A stretch of 64,000 nt of DNA from Leucobacter chinensis (GCF_019049105.1 NZ_JAHQZR010000001.1:248001-312000); one strand, 5' to 3'. Counted from the first letter of the stretch, positions 8,164 to 17,742 are shown. Program-made: numbers and translations. The notes: generated by a model not told the origin, from the letters alone.

Positions 8164-9752
8164 GCGGGGTGGTGCAGGTTGCTGCGATGGCCCTGCTCGG
8201 CACCGAGGGCGCACCCGTGACCGTAGAAGCAGGATCTGCCCGCAGATTGCCCGGTATCGCGATCGTCGGGCTTCCTGACGCTGCCCTCGGTGAGGCGAAG
8301 CAGCGCGTTCGGCACGCTGCTGCTGCTCAGGGGCTGCAACTCAGCGACCGTTTTATCCTTGTGAATCTGCAGCCGGCTGAGCTGCCGAAACATGGCTCGG
8401 GCTTTGACCTAGCGATTGCGCTAGCGGTGCTCGCTGTCTCTGGGGTCGTGCGCAGCGAGCGGCTTTCCAATACCGTGCATATCGGCGAGCTTGGCCTTGA
8501 CGGTACGGTGCGACGGCCTCGGGGCCTTCTGGCTGCGGTGATTGCCGCGAAAACGGCGGGGTTCTCTGCCGTTATGGTTCCTGCCGAAGGAGCCAAAGAA
8601 GCATCGTTGGTGAAGGGCATGACGGTGATCGGGGTAGCGACGCTTTCGGCCGCAGTGGCATGGCACCGTGGCGAAGTCGACGAAGCGATACTTTTACCTC
8701 GTAGCGGATCAGCCGTATCTCAAAGCGAGACAGCGAATGTGCCGGCCGGCCAGAGCACTGGCCTGGGTTATGATGCCCGCCGAGCCGTCGACATGAGTGA
8801 GGTGATCGGTCAGCAGGTCGCAATCGAGGCGCTCACCATTGCCGCAGCAGGTCGGCATCACGTGCATTTCGTCGGCCCTCCAGGAGCAGGGAAAACAATG
8901 CTTGCTGAGCGTCTGCCGACGATTCTCCCGAGGCTGAGCGATGAGGCTTCGTTGCGAGCAACGAGTATTCACTCGCTCATTTCGAACGATACGCTCACGT
9001 CACTCATGAGGGTTCCGCCGTTCGAACACCCGCACCACACGGCCTCACCAGCAGCAATGATTGGTGCTGCGAAGGGCGGAGGGCTCATTCCGGGTAGCTT
9101 ATCGCTCGCCTCAGAAGGAGTGCTCTTTCTTGACGAGGCGGCAGAATTCTCGCGCAATGTTCTTGATGCGCTGCGCCAACCCCTTGAACAAGGAAAGGTG
9201 CATATTCATCGCGCGAGTCTGCGAGCAACGTTGCCCGCTAGCGTTCAACTCGTGCTTGCACATAACCCCTGTCCCTGCGGTAAAGCGGGTACTGAAGCCA
9301 CCGACGCGTTCTGCTCATGCACGCCGATGCAACGCCGCCGCTATGCTTCGCGTATCTCGGGCCCGTTGAGAGACCGCATCGATCTTGGGGTCACGCTGAG
9401 AAGGGTCTCGAGTGTGAACGGCGGTACCGGCGAGCATCAGGGCGCCCAGACGAGCGAAATGCTGCGGGCTCGTGTGAACGAGGCACGGGCAGCTGCAGCA
9501 GAACGTCTTGCGGGTACCCCCTGGCGTGTCAATGCCGAGGTCTCGGGCGGGTGGCTCAGAGAAGGAGACCTTCGCCTGGGTGCTCAGACCACAGCATTAC
9601 TCGATCGTGCACTTGCGCTCGGCACGCTGACTCTTCGCGGGTATGACAGGGCGCTTCGCGTTGCCTGGTCGGTGGCTGATCTCGCAGGCAAAACCTCGCC
9701 CGGAGCAACTGAGGTAAGCCGTGCACTTATGTTCCGCGAGGCACGTTCATGA
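8160..9752 (+). CDS. comM: YifB/ComM family Mg-chelatase-like AAA+ ATPase
   Basis: A 530-residue AAA+ protein homologous to ComM, a hexameric helicase that promotes branch migration during natural transformation. The N-terminal Lon-protease-like S5 fold (first ~170 residues) is followed by the chelatase AAA domain: Walker A GPPGAGKTML, Walker B GVLFLDEAAEF, and the Cys-rich HNPCPCGKAGTEATDAFCSC insert. The C-terminal helical domain ends in SPGATEVSRALMFREA. It starts inside the yraN stop and its own stop overlaps dprA (ATGA), so the three genes are co-translated. Confidence 0.92.
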   Translation: MSGVVQVAAMALLGTEGAPVTVEAGSARRLPGIAIVGLPDAALGEAKQRVRHAAAAQGLQLSDRFILVNLQPAELPKHGSGFDLAIALAVLAVSGVVRSERLSNTVHIGELGLDGTVRRPRGLLAAVIAAKTAGFSAVMVPAEGAKEASLVKGMTVIGVATLSAAVAWHRGEVDEAILLPRSGSAVSQSETANVPAGQSTGLGYDARRAVDMSEVIGQQVAIEALTIAAAGRHHVHFVGPPGAGKTMLAERLPTILPRLSDEASLRATSIHSLISNDTLTSLMRVPPFEHPHHTASPAAMIGAAKGGGLIPGSLSLASEGVLFLDEAAEFSRNVLDALRQPLEQGKVHIHRASLRATLPASVQLVLAHNPCPCGKAGTEATDAFCSCTPMQRRRYASRISGPLRDRIDLGVTLRRVSSVNGGTGEHQGAQTSEMLRARVNEARAAAAERLAGTPWRVNAEVSGGWLREGDLRLGAQTTALLDRALALGTLTLRGYDRALRVAWSVADLAGKTSPGATEVSRALMFREARS

Positions 9753-11137
9753 AAGAGCGCGTACTAAAAAGTCTGGTTCCTGTCGGAACGGAACGCGAGG
9801 TCATTGCCAGTATTCTTCAAGCTCCCACTGACAATCACGAAGCAAAGCTCTCAACACCGACAATGAGCGCCAGCCCTCTGACTGGGTACAGTGCCGAAGA
9901 CGCAGCGCTTACTGAAGCGTTTGCAACCGTAGCCTGGGCTCGCATGTGCGAACCTGGCGACCGAGTAGCCAGGAGGCTCGTCTCGATAATGGGAGCTGCC
10001 GGCTCGCTTGGACACCTCATTGAGGGGGCCTCGGCGGTGAAGCTTGCGGCCCTTGCCGCCGAGGCAAGTCAGCCACCCGCGCATTCACCGGGCGGCAGTG
10101 TTTCTCTTGCGCCGAGTAAAGCTGAGATTGCTGCTGGCATCGGGAGATGGCGCCCGAGGCTCAACCGTGCTGCAACGGTCACCGACTGTGAATCGGCTCG
10201 CACGCATCGCATGCGCCTGATCACCGGGGCTTCTCCGTCTTGGCCAGGGAGGCTTACAGATCTTGGCGATCACGCACCACTGACGCTCTGGGTGATCGGA
10301 GATCTGCCTGTGCTGAGCGACGCTGGGCTTGCAGTGGTCGGCTCAAGAGCCTGCAGCTCATACGGTGAACAGGTCACTGGAGAACTTGTACAGAATGCCG
10401 TGCAACACGGAAGAGTGATTATCTCGGGTGCGGCGTACGGAATCGACGGTGTGGCACACAGAGCAGCACTCGCCGCACGTGGCCGTACCATCGCTGTACT
10501 GGCTGGGGGAGCCGACAGACGCTATCCAGCGGCGCACGATGCTCTGATCGGGCGCATTGGTGAAACAGGAGCTGTCATTTCAGAGATGATTCCAGGTTCT
10601 CCGCCAACCAGGTGGCGTTTCCTCATGCGTAACCGACTTATCGCGGCACTTGCCGAGGCGACCCTTGTTACTGAAGCAGGAACACGATCGGGGGCGATCA
10701 ACACCGCGGGTCACGCGGCTGAGATTGGGCGCCCTCTCGGCGCTGTTCCTGGCCCAATCACCTCAGCGAGTTCATTCGGGTGTTTTCGGGTCATAGAGGA
10801 GTACGGTGCTGCGCTCATAACGAAAACGGCTGATCTTGAATTGCTTATGGGTGTGGAGAAACCCGCAGGAGAAGGAGTGGAATATGGCAAAGACTCCGGC
10901 GGTGGTGAGGCATCCCCTAGGGAACTATCGCTGCATCAGCGCGTCACAGATGCGTTACCACGCAGAGGTGCTCGAGGAGTCGACGAGGTAGCGCGCAACG
11001 CGGGCATCACCCTCGATGAAGCAGCAACTGTTCTTGTGGAACTGGAGCTTTTGCAAAAAGTAGCACGCGTTGGGGCAGACGCCATGACGGCACCGGTAGA
11101 GCAGGAGCGCTGGGCACTGGTCAGGAGGTCGCGGTAG
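9749..11137 (+). CDS. dprA: DNA-processing protein DprA (Smf)
   Basis: A 462-residue DprA, which protects incoming single-stranded DNA and loads RecA. The Rossmann-like core contains VVGSRACSSYGEQVT, SGAAYGIDGVAHRAAL, VLAGGADRRYPAAH and EAGTRSGAINTAGHAAEIGR. The C-terminal ~60 residues look like the DprA winged-helix domain (VDEVARNAGITLDEAATVLVE). The N-terminal ~130 residues are poorly conserved. It overlaps comM by four bases, and xerC begins ten bases after its stop but with its own promoter-like element. Confidence 0.92.
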   Translation: MKERVLKSLVPVGTEREVIASILQAPTDNHEAKLSTPTMSASPLTGYSAEDAALTEAFATVAWARMCEPGDRVARRLVSIMGAAGSLGHLIEGASAVKLAALAAEASQPPAHSPGGSVSLAPSKAEIAAGIGRWRPRLNRAATVTDCESARTHRMRLITGASPSWPGRLTDLGDHAPLTLWVIGDLPVLSDAGLAVVGSRACSSYGEQVTGELVQNAVQHGRVIISGAAYGIDGVAHRAALAARGRTIAVLAGGADRRYPAAHDALIGRIGETGAVISEMIPGSPPTRWRFLMRNRLIAALAEATLVTEAGTRSGAINTAGHAAEIGRPLGAVPGPITSASSFGCFRVIEEYGAALITKTADLELLMGVEKPAGEGVEYGKDSGGGEASPRELSLHQRVTDALPRRGARGVDEVARNAGITLDEAATVLVELELLQKVARVGADAMTAPVEQERWALVRRSR

Positions 11138-11146
11138 CATGAAACC

Positions 11147-12064
11147 ATGCGCATGAACGAGGCAATCGAGCGGTTTCTGTGTGCACTCGACCAGGAATAC
11201 GGGTACTCAGAGCACACGGTGCGCGCGTATGCCCGCGATCTCTCTCAGTTCGAACAAACCGTGGGCGACGAGGCCCAGCACGACATTGCCCAGCTCACAC
11301 TTGACGATTGTCGTGAATGGGTGTGGAGAAGGCAACAAGAGGGCCTTTCGCAACGTACCCTTGCTCGCGGGGTCGCGACGTTGAAATCGTTTGGCGGCTG
11401 GCTGGAGCGTTCCGGAACTGTGCCCGGAAACCCGGCTTCTCGGCTGAGGGCACCAAAGCCGGGCAAAAGTCTGCCGCGGGTACTCACCGAAGATCAGATG
11501 GAACGGATGCTCAGTGCCGTTGAGGTGCTCGCGAGTAGTGGTGATCCGCTTGCTATTCGCGATCACGCACTCTTTGAGTTGCTCTATGCAACGGGGGCTC
11601 GCGTTTCAGAGCTCTGCGGGCTCGAACGCCGAGGTGTTGATTTGAGGGAGCGCACTATAAGGGTGCTCGGCAAAGGCGGTTCTGAACGCATCGTGCCCTT
11701 CGGTATTCCTGCCCAGAGGGCGATGCGCCGTTACCTCGAAGAAGCTCGCCCAACGCTTGCCGCACGGGCGACGACCAAGAGCGATCACGACTGGTGGTTT
11801 CTCGGGCCGCGAGGCGGCATGATGCGACCTGAAGCGGTCTACCGGGTTGTTTCAGCGCACCTCGCAGAAGAACCGGGCAGCGGCCCGCGTGGCCCGCACG
11901 TCTTTCGGCACACCGCGGCTACGCACCTGCTCGATGGCGGGGCTGACCTCAGGGTGGTGCAAGAGATGCTCGGGCATCGAAGCCTTGAGAGCACCCAGGT
12001 GTATACGCATGTTTCAACCGAGCGTCTCGCCGAGCGTTACCGAACGAGCCACCCAAGAGCTTGA
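11147..12064 (+). CDS. xerC: Tyrosine recombinase XerC
   Basis: A 305-residue site-specific recombinase that resolves chromosome dimers at dif together with XerD. An N-terminal SAM-like DNA-binding domain covers residues 1-90. The catalytic set is complete: Arg152 (ATGARVSELCGL), Lys176, His251 and Arg254 (HVFRHTAATHLL), His277 (LGHRS) and the nucleophile Tyr286 (VYTHVS). A TAGCAT hexamer ends six bases before the ATG, indicating a leaderless transcript independent of dprA. It converges with the M23 gene 10 bases downstream. Confidence 0.92.
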   Translation: MRMNEAIERFLCALDQEYGYSEHTVRAYARDLSQFEQTVGDEAQHDIAQLTLDDCREWVWRRQQEGLSQRTLARGVATLKSFGGWLERSGTVPGNPASRLRAPKPGKSLPRVLTEDQMERMLSAVEVLASSGDPLAIRDHALFELLYATGARVSELCGLERRGVDLRERTIRVLGKGGSERIVPFGIPAQRAMRRYLEEARPTLAARATTKSDHDWWFLGPRGGMMRPEAVYRVVSAHLAEEPGSGPRGPHVFRHTAATHLLDGGADLRVVQEMLGHRSLESTQVYTHVSTERLAERYRTSHPRA

Positions 12065-12074
12065 GCCGGTTGGC

Positions 12075-12800
12075 TTATCCTTGCAACGGGAGCAGCACTG
12101 GGCGGCCCGCGAGAAAGCGAAGCGGGTTGACATACTCGCCTGACACTCGCACCCCGAAGTGAACACAACTGCCGTCACAGTGTCCACCGACGGCTACGCG
12201 CCCCAATGGCTGCCCCTCGGTGACGGTATCACCGACCGAGAGATCGGTTGTCGCAGGCTCAAATGTGTAAATGATGTCGCCGTCGACGCGCACGCTCACG
12301 GCAGGTTTCTCGGCAACCACACCTGCAAAGTGCACGGTGCCTGAGGCCGGCGCGAGAATAACGGAGCTCTCGGTTGAAACAAAATCAATGCCCCGATGCC
12401 CTTTCCCGTACCGACCTTCTGGCTGCTCGTAGAATCGCTCGATCACGGGCATTCGAGAGAAGGGAACGCGCCACGCAGGCCCGTTGTGAGGCTCCCGGTT
12501 GGGCTCGATGCTCAAGTGTGAAGGAGGGTCCAGGTGAAAGGCAGGGTCCAGTCGCAGAGCCGGCTCCAAGCGCAAAGCCGGCTCCTGACTCAAGCTCGGC
12601 ACCATGGTCAGGGAAGCCCTCATGCTCAGGCCGGGTTGCTCCTGCCCACTCCTATGAACCGTGCTTGCCTGCGACGGGAGAGAAGATGCCGCTGGCAGCA
12701 GGGCGAGCGTAAGAAAAAGCGTGGCCACGAGCCTGATCGTGTTTCTGAGACGGGAGATAGGGCGTCGAGTGAAGTGGATTAGTAGTAGAGGCATGGTCAT
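12075..12800 (-). CDS. Secreted M23 (LytM-like) peptidase-fold protein, probably degenerate
   Basis: A 241-residue exported protein. The start at 12800 is supported by GAGGAAA just upstream and gives a good signal peptide (MTMPLLLIHFTRR, then a hydrophobic stretch ending LLPAASS). A Pro-rich linker with repeated EPALRL-type units follows, then the M23 domain. Zinc-ligand positions are present (HRGID, and His in CVHFG), but the two positions normally held by catalytic His carry other residues: Phe in YTFEPA and Cys in SCVHF. A peptidase-like gene at this place beside rpsB is conserved in actinobacteria. It may regulate amidases rather than cut peptidoglycan. Confidence 0.8.
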   Translation of the reverse strand: MTMPLLLIHFTRRPISRLRNTIRLVATLFLTLALLPAASSLPSQASTVHRSGQEQPGLSMRASLTMVPSLSQEPALRLEPALRLDPAFHLDPPSHLSIEPNREPHNGPAWRVPFSRMPVIERFYEQPEGRYGKGHRGIDFVSTESSVILAPASGTVHFAGVVAEKPAVSVRVDGDIIYTFEPATTDLSVGDTVTEGQPLGRVAVGGHCDGSCVHFGVRVSGEYVNPLRFLAGRPVLLPLQG

Positions 12801-12889
12801 GAGTTTCCTCTTCGGGGAAGGGGGAGAAGGTGCTTTACCCATGCCACGCCGGGGCGAACCACGAGAATCTGCTGTGAACGTCGAAAGCG

Positions 12890-12919
12890 TGAGACGTGGA
12901 GCGAAAACGATGGTAAACT
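12890..12919 (+). promoter_or_regulatory. Candidate rpsB-tsf promoter
   Basis: TAAACT (12914-12919) with a weak TGAGAC -35 at 18 bp. The ~170 bases from here to the rpsB start form an untranslated leader in which a ribosomal-protein autoregulatory element would be expected. No strong hairpin was recognised, and the whole 12801-13088 gap holds no other gene. Confidence 0.35.
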
Positions 12920-13088
12920 TTTCCCAGCACCTCATCTGAGGTGACTTCGCGTGCCCAATCACGCACTCTTCTCCAATGGTCCCGTTCGCGGGTGGAGCAG
13001 GGGCAGGGCACCAGGATACAGCCGTGCCTCACACGGTCACGTATGAAACCAGAACGCGCACTCACCTGCGCAGAACAGGAGAACGGCC

Positions 13089-13928
13089 ATGGCCGTCGTA
13101 ACGATTCGCCAGCTGCTCGACAGCGGCGTGCACTTTGGTCACCAGACCCGTCGCTGGAACCCGAAGATGAAGCGCTTCATCTTCACCGAGCGCTCAGGCA
13201 TCTACATCATTGACCTTCAGCAGTCACTCACCTACATTGACGCTGCATACGACTTCGTTAAGCAGACCGTCGCTAAGGGCGGCAACGTCCTCTTTGTTGG
13301 CACCAAGAAGCAGGCCCAGGAAGCCGTAGCCGAGCAGGCAACGCGCGTGAACCAGCCTTACGTCAACCAGCGCTGGCTCGGTGGCCTGCTCACGAACTTC
13401 CAGACCGTTACCGGTCGCCTTGAGCGCATGAAGGAGCTTGAGCAGCTCGACTACGAAGGCGGCACCACCGGCTTCACGAAGAAGGAACTGCTGCTCAAGA
13501 AGCGCGAGCTCGAGAAGCTCCAGAAGTCGCTCGGCGGCATTCGCAACATGACCCGCACGCCTTCGGCGCTCTGGGTCATCGACACGAACAAAGAGCACCT
13601 CGCGATTGACGAAGCCAAGAAGCTTGGTATTCCCGTCATCGGCATTCTCGACACCAACTGCGATCCCGACGAGGTCACCTACCCGATTCCGGGTAACGAC
13701 GACGCGATCCGCTCGGTTGCACTGCTCACGCGCATCATTGGTGACGCAGTTGCTGAGGGCCTCATGGAGCGCCACCAGAAGCCGACCGAGGGCGAAGCAG
13801 CAGCTGAGCCCCTCGCTGAGTGGGAAGTAGAGCTTCTCCAGGCGAAGGAAGGCGAAGGCGAGAAGGCTGCTGAGCAGCCCGCAGAAGCAGCTGCTGAAGA
13901 AGCACCTGCCGCTGAGAAGGCCGAGTAA
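13089..13928 (+). CDS. rpsB: 30S ribosomal protein S2
   Basis: A 279-residue S2 protein of the small ribosomal subunit. The N-terminus [25 protein letters not shown] and the internal [27 protein letters not shown] and [14 protein letters not shown] are strongly conserved. The last ~45 residues are a low-complexity Glu/Ala tail ([18 protein letters not shown] onward), a usual actinobacterial extension. It is preceded by CAGGAGAACGGCC. tsf follows 61 bases later, and the two form the classical rpsB-tsf operon. Confidence 0.98.
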   Translation: MAVVTIRQLLDSGVHFGHQTRRWNPKMKRFIFTERSGIYIIDLQQSLTYIDAAYDFVKQTVAKGGNVLFVGTKKQAQEAVAEQATRVNQPYVNQRWLGGLLTNFQTVTGRLERMKELEQLDYEGGTTGFTKKELLLKKRELEKLQKSLGGIRNMTRTPSALWVIDTNKEHLAIDEAKKLGIPVIGILDTNCDPDEVTYPIPGNDDAIRSVALLTRIIGDAVAEGLMERHQKPTEGEAAAEPLAEWEVELLQAKEGEGEKAAEQPAEAAAEEAPAAEKAE

Positions 13929-13989
13929 CACACCCTAGATCCCAGTAAATGCTCGATTTCATTGAGCGTTTCGAACGTAAGGAGTCCAT

Positions 13990-14817
13990 ATGGCAGCGGT
14001 AAGCATGGCTGCAATTAAGGAACTGCGTGAGCGCCTTGGCGCTGGCATGACCGACAGCAAGAACGCTCTCATCGAAGCTGAGGGTGACATCGAAAAGGCG
14101 ATCGAGATCCTTCGCCTGAAGGGCCTCAAAGGCGTTGCAAAGCGCGAGGGCCGTTCAGCAAGTGAAGGCCTCATCGCTGTAACCGAGGGCGCTGGCGCGG
14201 CAACCATGATCGATCTCGCATGCGAGACCGACTTCGTTGCAAAGAACGAGAAGTTCATCGCGCTCGGTGACGTTGTTCTCGAGGCCGTTGCAGCCGCTGG
14301 CGCAGCAGACCTCGAAGCAGCTCTCGCGGCTCCTGCTGGCGACAAGACCGTTGCCGACATCATCGTCGACGAGTCAGCGATTCTCGGCGAGAAGATCGAG
14401 CTTCGTCGCGTCGCACGCGTTGAGGGCGAAAAGTTCGAGACCTACCTGCACCGCACCTCGAAAGACCTGCCACCGCAGGTTGGCGTTGTTGTTGCCTTCA
14501 GCGGCGACGACAACGAGACCGCTCGTGCGATCGCTCAGCACATCTCATTCGCTGACCCACTCTACGTGGGCCGCGACGATGTTCCTGAGGCAGAGGTCGA
14601 GAAGGAGCGCTCACTCGTTACTGAGATCGCAAAGAACGAGGGCAAGCCCGAGGCTGCACTCCCGAAGATCATCGAGGGTCGCCTCAATGGCTTCTACAAG
14701 AACGTCGCGCTGCTCGAGCAGGATTACGCTCGTGACAACAAGCAGAGCGTGAAGCAGGTTGCTGAAACCGCTGGCATCGCCATCACCGGCTTTGCTCGTT
14801 TCAAGGTAGGCGCCTAA
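13990..14817 (+). CDS. tsf: Elongation factor Ts
   Basis: A 275-residue EF-Ts, the guanine-nucleotide exchange factor of EF-Tu. The N-terminal UBA-like helix bundle (AAIKELRERLGAGMTDSKNAL) is followed by the LACETDFVAKNEKF signature and the core subdomains. The ATG at 13990 follows AAGGAG by a normal distance; the internal ATG at 14005 is less likely. It is followed by a strong hairpin terminator that separates it from pyrH. Confidence 0.97.
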   Translation: MAAVSMAAIKELRERLGAGMTDSKNALIEAEGDIEKAIEILRLKGLKGVAKREGRSASEGLIAVTEGAGAATMIDLACETDFVAKNEKFIALGDVVLEAVAAAGAADLEAALAAPAGDKTVADIIVDESAILGEKIELRRVARVEGEKFETYLHRTSKDLPPQVGVVVAFSGDDNETARAIAQHISFADPLYVGRDDVPEAEVEKERSLVTEIAKNEGKPEAALPKIIEGRLNGFYKNVALLEQDYARDNKQSVKQVAETAGIAITGFARFKVGA

Positions 14818-14825
14818 CACACTCC

Positions 14826-14860
14826 GAAGAGACCCGAGTCGAGATGACTCGGGTCTCTTC
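14826..14860. terminator. Hairpin terminator after tsf
   Basis: GAAGAGACCCGAGTC, loop GAGAT, then the exact complement: a 15-bp perfect stem, without a long U-tract, as is common in high-GC actinobacteria. Confidence 0.8.
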
Positions 14861-14878
14861 CTATGTCAAGATACATAG
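14861..14878. promoter_or_regulatory. Small inverted repeat upstream of pyrH
   Basis: CTATGT-caagat-ACATAG lies directly after the tsf terminator, 27 bases before the pyrH start. It may be part of the pyrH promoter or an operator; the arms are only 6 bp. Confidence 0.25.
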
Positions 14879-14904
14879 AGAACAACCACCGCACACGATA
14901 GGGG

Positions 14905-15636
14905 ATGTACAAGCACATGAGCGCAACCGAGGGAAAAAAGCGTCGAGTCCTTCTGAAGCTTTCGGGTGAGGCGTTTGGTGGCGGTAGCCTCGGGGTCAAC
15001 CCCGATGTCGTCAGTCAGATCGCTCGTGAGATCGCCGCAGCGATGCAGCACTCAGAGGTTGCAATCGTCGTTGGCGGTGGAAACTTCTTCCGCGGTGCTG
15101 AGCTCTCAAGCCGCGGTATGGATCGCGCACGCGCCGACTACATGGGCATGCTGGGCACCGTGATGAACGCCCTCGCCCTCCAAGACTTCCTCGAGCAAGC
15201 AGGGGTGTCGTCGCGCGTACAGTCAGCGATCACGATGACCCAGGTTGCCGAGACCTACATTCCTCTGCGCGCGATTCGCCACATGGAAAAAGGCCGCGTC
15301 GTCATCTTCGGCGCTGGTGCAGGCCTGCCGTACTTCTCGACCGATACGGTTGCCGCGCAGCGTGCGCTCGAGATTCATGCTGATGAGGTGCTCGTCGCGA
15401 AAAACGGTGTCGACGGCGTATACAACGATGATCCCCGCACCAACCCCGATGCTGTCAAGCTTGACGAGGTCAGCTACAACGACGCACTCGTGCAGGGACT
15501 CAAGGTCGTTGACTCGACCTCGTTCAGCCTGTGCATGGACAACGGGATTCCGATGCGCGTGTTTGGCATGGAGCCTGCTGGCAACGTCACCGCGGCAATT
15601 CGTGGCGAAAAACTAGGCACACTCGTACATCCCTAG
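14905..15636 (+). CDS. pyrH: UMP kinase
   Basis: A 243-residue amino-acid-kinase-fold UMP kinase, which makes UDP from UMP and ATP. Motifs: [12 protein letters not shown] (phosphate-binding), [29 protein letters not shown] and [18 protein letters not shown]. The start is either ATG 14905 or ATG 14917 ([10 protein letters not shown]); no clear Shine-Dalgarno decides. It is the first gene of the pyrH-frr-cdsA series. Confidence 0.97.
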   Translation: MYKHMSATEGKKRRVLLKLSGEAFGGGSLGVNPDVVSQIAREIAAAMQHSEVAIVVGGGNFFRGAELSSRGMDRARADYMGMLGTVMNALALQDFLEQAGVSSRVQSAITMTQVAETYIPLRAIRHMEKGRVVIFGAGAGLPYFSTDTVAAQRALEIHADEVLVAKNGVDGVYNDDPRTNPDAVKLDEVSYNDALVQGLKVVDSTSFSLCMDNGIPMRVFGMEPAGNVTAAIRGEKLGTLVHP

Positions 15637-15689
15637 AAGCTCGCCACGCTACACTGTTTATTTGAACCACACAGCTAAAGGAGCACCCC

Positions 15690-16244
15690 GTGATTGATGA
15701 AGTACTCAGCGATGTCACCGACCGCATGGACAAGGCAGTTGCGGCGGCCAAAGAGAACTTTGCGACGGTTCGTACCGGCCGCGCAAACCCATCGCTGCTT
15801 CAGGGCGTCATGGTCGACTACTACGGCACGCCAACCCCGCTGCCGCAGCTCGCTTCGGTTGTGAACCAGGACGCACGCAGCCTGCTCATCACCCCATACG
15901 ACAAAGGCGCGCTGCGCGATATCGAGCAGGCAATCCGTGACATGCCAAACCTCGGAGCAAACCCGAGCAACGACGGTCAGGTCGTACGCGTCTCGCTTCC
16001 CGAACTCACCGCAGAGCGCCGCAAAGAGTACGTGAAGATCGTGAAGGCGAAAGCTGAAGACGGGCGCGTTTCGATCCGCTCGGCACGCCGCAAGGCGAAA
16101 GACGACCTTGACGCGCTCAAGAGCGAGATCGGTGAAGACGAGGTTTCGCGCGGCGAAAAAGAGCTCGAGGCCATCACCAAGAAGTTTATTGAGCAGGTCG
16201 ACGAGGCCCTGACGAATAAAGAAGCAGAGCTGCTGGAAGTTTAA
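15690..16244 (+). CDS. frr: Ribosome recycling factor
   Basis: A 184-residue RRF, which splits post-termination ribosomes with EF-G. The hallmark [21 protein letters not shown] and the C-terminal long coiled coil ([20 protein letters not shown]) are present at normal family length. It starts with GTG after AAAGGAG. A TACACT hexamer about 35 bases upstream could give it its own promoter. cdsA starts five bases after its stop. Confidence 0.97.
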   Translation: MIDEVLSDVTDRMDKAVAAAKENFATVRTGRANPSLLQGVMVDYYGTPTPLPQLASVVNQDARSLLITPYDKGALRDIEQAIRDMPNLGANPSNDGQVVRVSLPELTAERRKEYVKIVKAKAEDGRVSIRSARRKAKDDLDALKSEIGEDEVSRGEKELEAITKKFIEQVDEALTNKEAELLEV

Positions 16245-16249
16245 CGCCT

Positions 16250-17164
16250 ATGTCAGAGGAGCTTCGCGACGACCTGCGCCACCGCTTGGAAGAGCGGAAA
16301 ACGCAGTTCGATGAGGCCAGCGCGCGTATCGAAGAGAAGGCGGGGCGAAACCTCTTCTTTGCGATAGGCTCGGGGCTCGTTTTCGGCGCCGTTTTTCTGC
16401 TCTCGTTGTTCCTCGCAAAACCAGTGTTTGCGGGTGTCGTCGCGCTGCTCGTGATTGTGGCGCTTATCGAACTCGCAACAGCGTACCGGGGGGCCGGTCG
16501 CAGAGTACCGCGCATCGGTGTGGCCATCAGCGGTCTCTTTATTCTCTTTGGTGCATATCAGTATGGCGCCAAAGGGATGCTTGGCGGTTTTGTTGCAGGT
16601 CTCATCGTCCTTGGCGTCTGGAGGCTTGTTGAGGGCCTCGTGCCGCAGTGGGAAGTGCCGCCGAAAACCCTTGTGCGCGACGTCTTCTCAGGTCTCTTTA
16701 CCCTTGCATATGTAGCGCTGCTGGCATCGATTGCTATTCTCATCGTTCACGGTGAATCGGGTGAGTGGTGGGTATTCACACTCGTCGCCGTTGTCGTGTC
16801 AGTTGACGTTGGGGCATACGCTGCGGGTGTGACGCTTGGTAAACATAAGATGACTCCCCGCATTAGCCCGAATAAAACCTGGGAGGGCTTTGCCGGGGCC
16901 GTTGTCGCTGGTGTTACGGTTGCAATTATCTGTGCGGTGTTTTTGCTTGAGCTGCCCTGGTGGCTCGGGGGGTTGCTCGGGGTGATGCTCGTCATCACAG
17001 CAACGATCGGTGACCTGACCGAGTCGCTCATCAAACGCAACCTTGGTGTTAAAGACATGAGTTCGTGGGTTCCGGGTCACGGCGGTTTTCTTGATCGCCT
17101 CGACTCCCTGCTGCCCTCGACCGTTCCTGTCTACTTCATCATGGTCATAACGGGGAGTGTGTAA
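16250..17164 (+). CDS. cdsA: Phosphatidate cytidylyltransferase
   Basis: A 304-residue integral membrane enzyme making CDP-diacylglycerol from phosphatidate and CTP, the precursor of all major phospholipids. Eight or so membrane helices follow a charged N-terminal cytoplasmic segment of about 40 residues (EELRDDLRHRLEERK). The signature near the C-terminus, NLGVKDMSSWVPGHGGFLDRLDSL, is the family's catalytic motif. It is closely spaced with frr, and the next gene begins on the base after its stop. Confidence 0.95.
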   Translation: MSEELRDDLRHRLEERKTQFDEASARIEEKAGRNLFFAIGSGLVFGAVFLLSLFLAKPVFAGVVALLVIVALIELATAYRGAGRRVPRIGVAISGLFILFGAYQYGAKGMLGGFVAGLIVLGVWRLVEGLVPQWEVPPKTLVRDVFSGLFTLAYVALLASIAILIVHGESGEWWVFTLVAVVVSVDVGAYAAGVTLGKHKMTPRISPNKTWEGFAGAVVAGVTVAIICAVFLLELPWWLGGLLGVMLVITATIGDLTESLIKRNLGVKDMSSWVPGHGGFLDRLDSLLPSTVPVYFIMVITGSV

Positions 17165-17737
17165 ATGGCTGAATCAGCCGAGGCGCAGAAAGGACCTTTT
17201 CCTCTGACCGAGGGAAAGGTGAAGGGCTACCGAGTCGGCGAGGTCGACGAGTTTCTCGATCGCATTAAGGCAACCTACGAGGGCGACGCCGCCGCAGGCG
17301 AGCAGGTCACAGCCTCAATGATTCGAAGGCGCGGCTTTGAATTTACGAAGAAGGGCTACGACCCAAGGTTCGTTGACGCCGCACTTGACCGACTCGAAGA
17401 GGTACTGTTTGACCGTGAGCGACGGGCGTTTCAAACGAAGAACGGCCTCGAGGAGTGGGAGAAGAGCATCGAGTCGCTCGGAAGCGACTTGGCGCTTCGC
17501 ATGCGCAGGGACCGGGGTGCGAGATTCACGCGGCGCAGTATTTTCTCATCTGGGTACCGTATCTCACAGGTTGACGCTGTCATCGATCAGCTTGCTGATC
17601 GCTTGGACCAGGGGCTCGACGTTCGTGTGAACGACGTGCGCACCGTTCGCTTTTACCCGCAACGACGAGGCTACGACGAAGCGCAGGTTGACGCGTTTCT
17701 TGATGCCGTCGTCGAGTACCTGTTGTCGCAAAGATAA
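17165..17737 (+). CDS. DivIVA-like protein with four lipid-head motifs
   Basis: A 190-residue protein with four copies of the DivIVA N-terminal signature GYxxxxVDxxLDxL: GYRVGEVDEFLDRI (21-34), GYDPRFVDAALDRL (64-77), GYRISQVDAVIDQL (130-143) and GYDEAQVDAFLDAV (169-182). DivIVA proteins bind curved membrane and organise polar growth in actinobacteria. The usual long coiled-coil tail is missing, so this is a string of heads. It starts directly after the cdsA stop and is co-transcribed with a phospholipid-synthesis gene. A role in membrane or pole organisation is inferred. Confidence 0.8.
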   Translation: MAESAEAQKGPFPLTEGKVKGYRVGEVDEFLDRIKATYEGDAAAGEQVTASMIRRRGFEFTKKGYDPRFVDAALDRLEEVLFDRERRAFQTKNGLEEWEKSIESLGSDLALRMRRDRGARFTRRSIFSSGYRISQVDAVIDQLADRLDQGLDVRVNDVRTVRFYPQRRGYDEAQVDAFLDAVVEYLLSQR

Positions 17738-17742
17738 CAATA

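Noticed and set aside
13940-13976. Imperfect hairpin (AAATGCTC / GAGCGTTT) between rpsB and tsf
   Set aside because: Short and imperfect, and the two genes are expected to be co-transcribed, so neither a terminator nor an attenuator is well supported.
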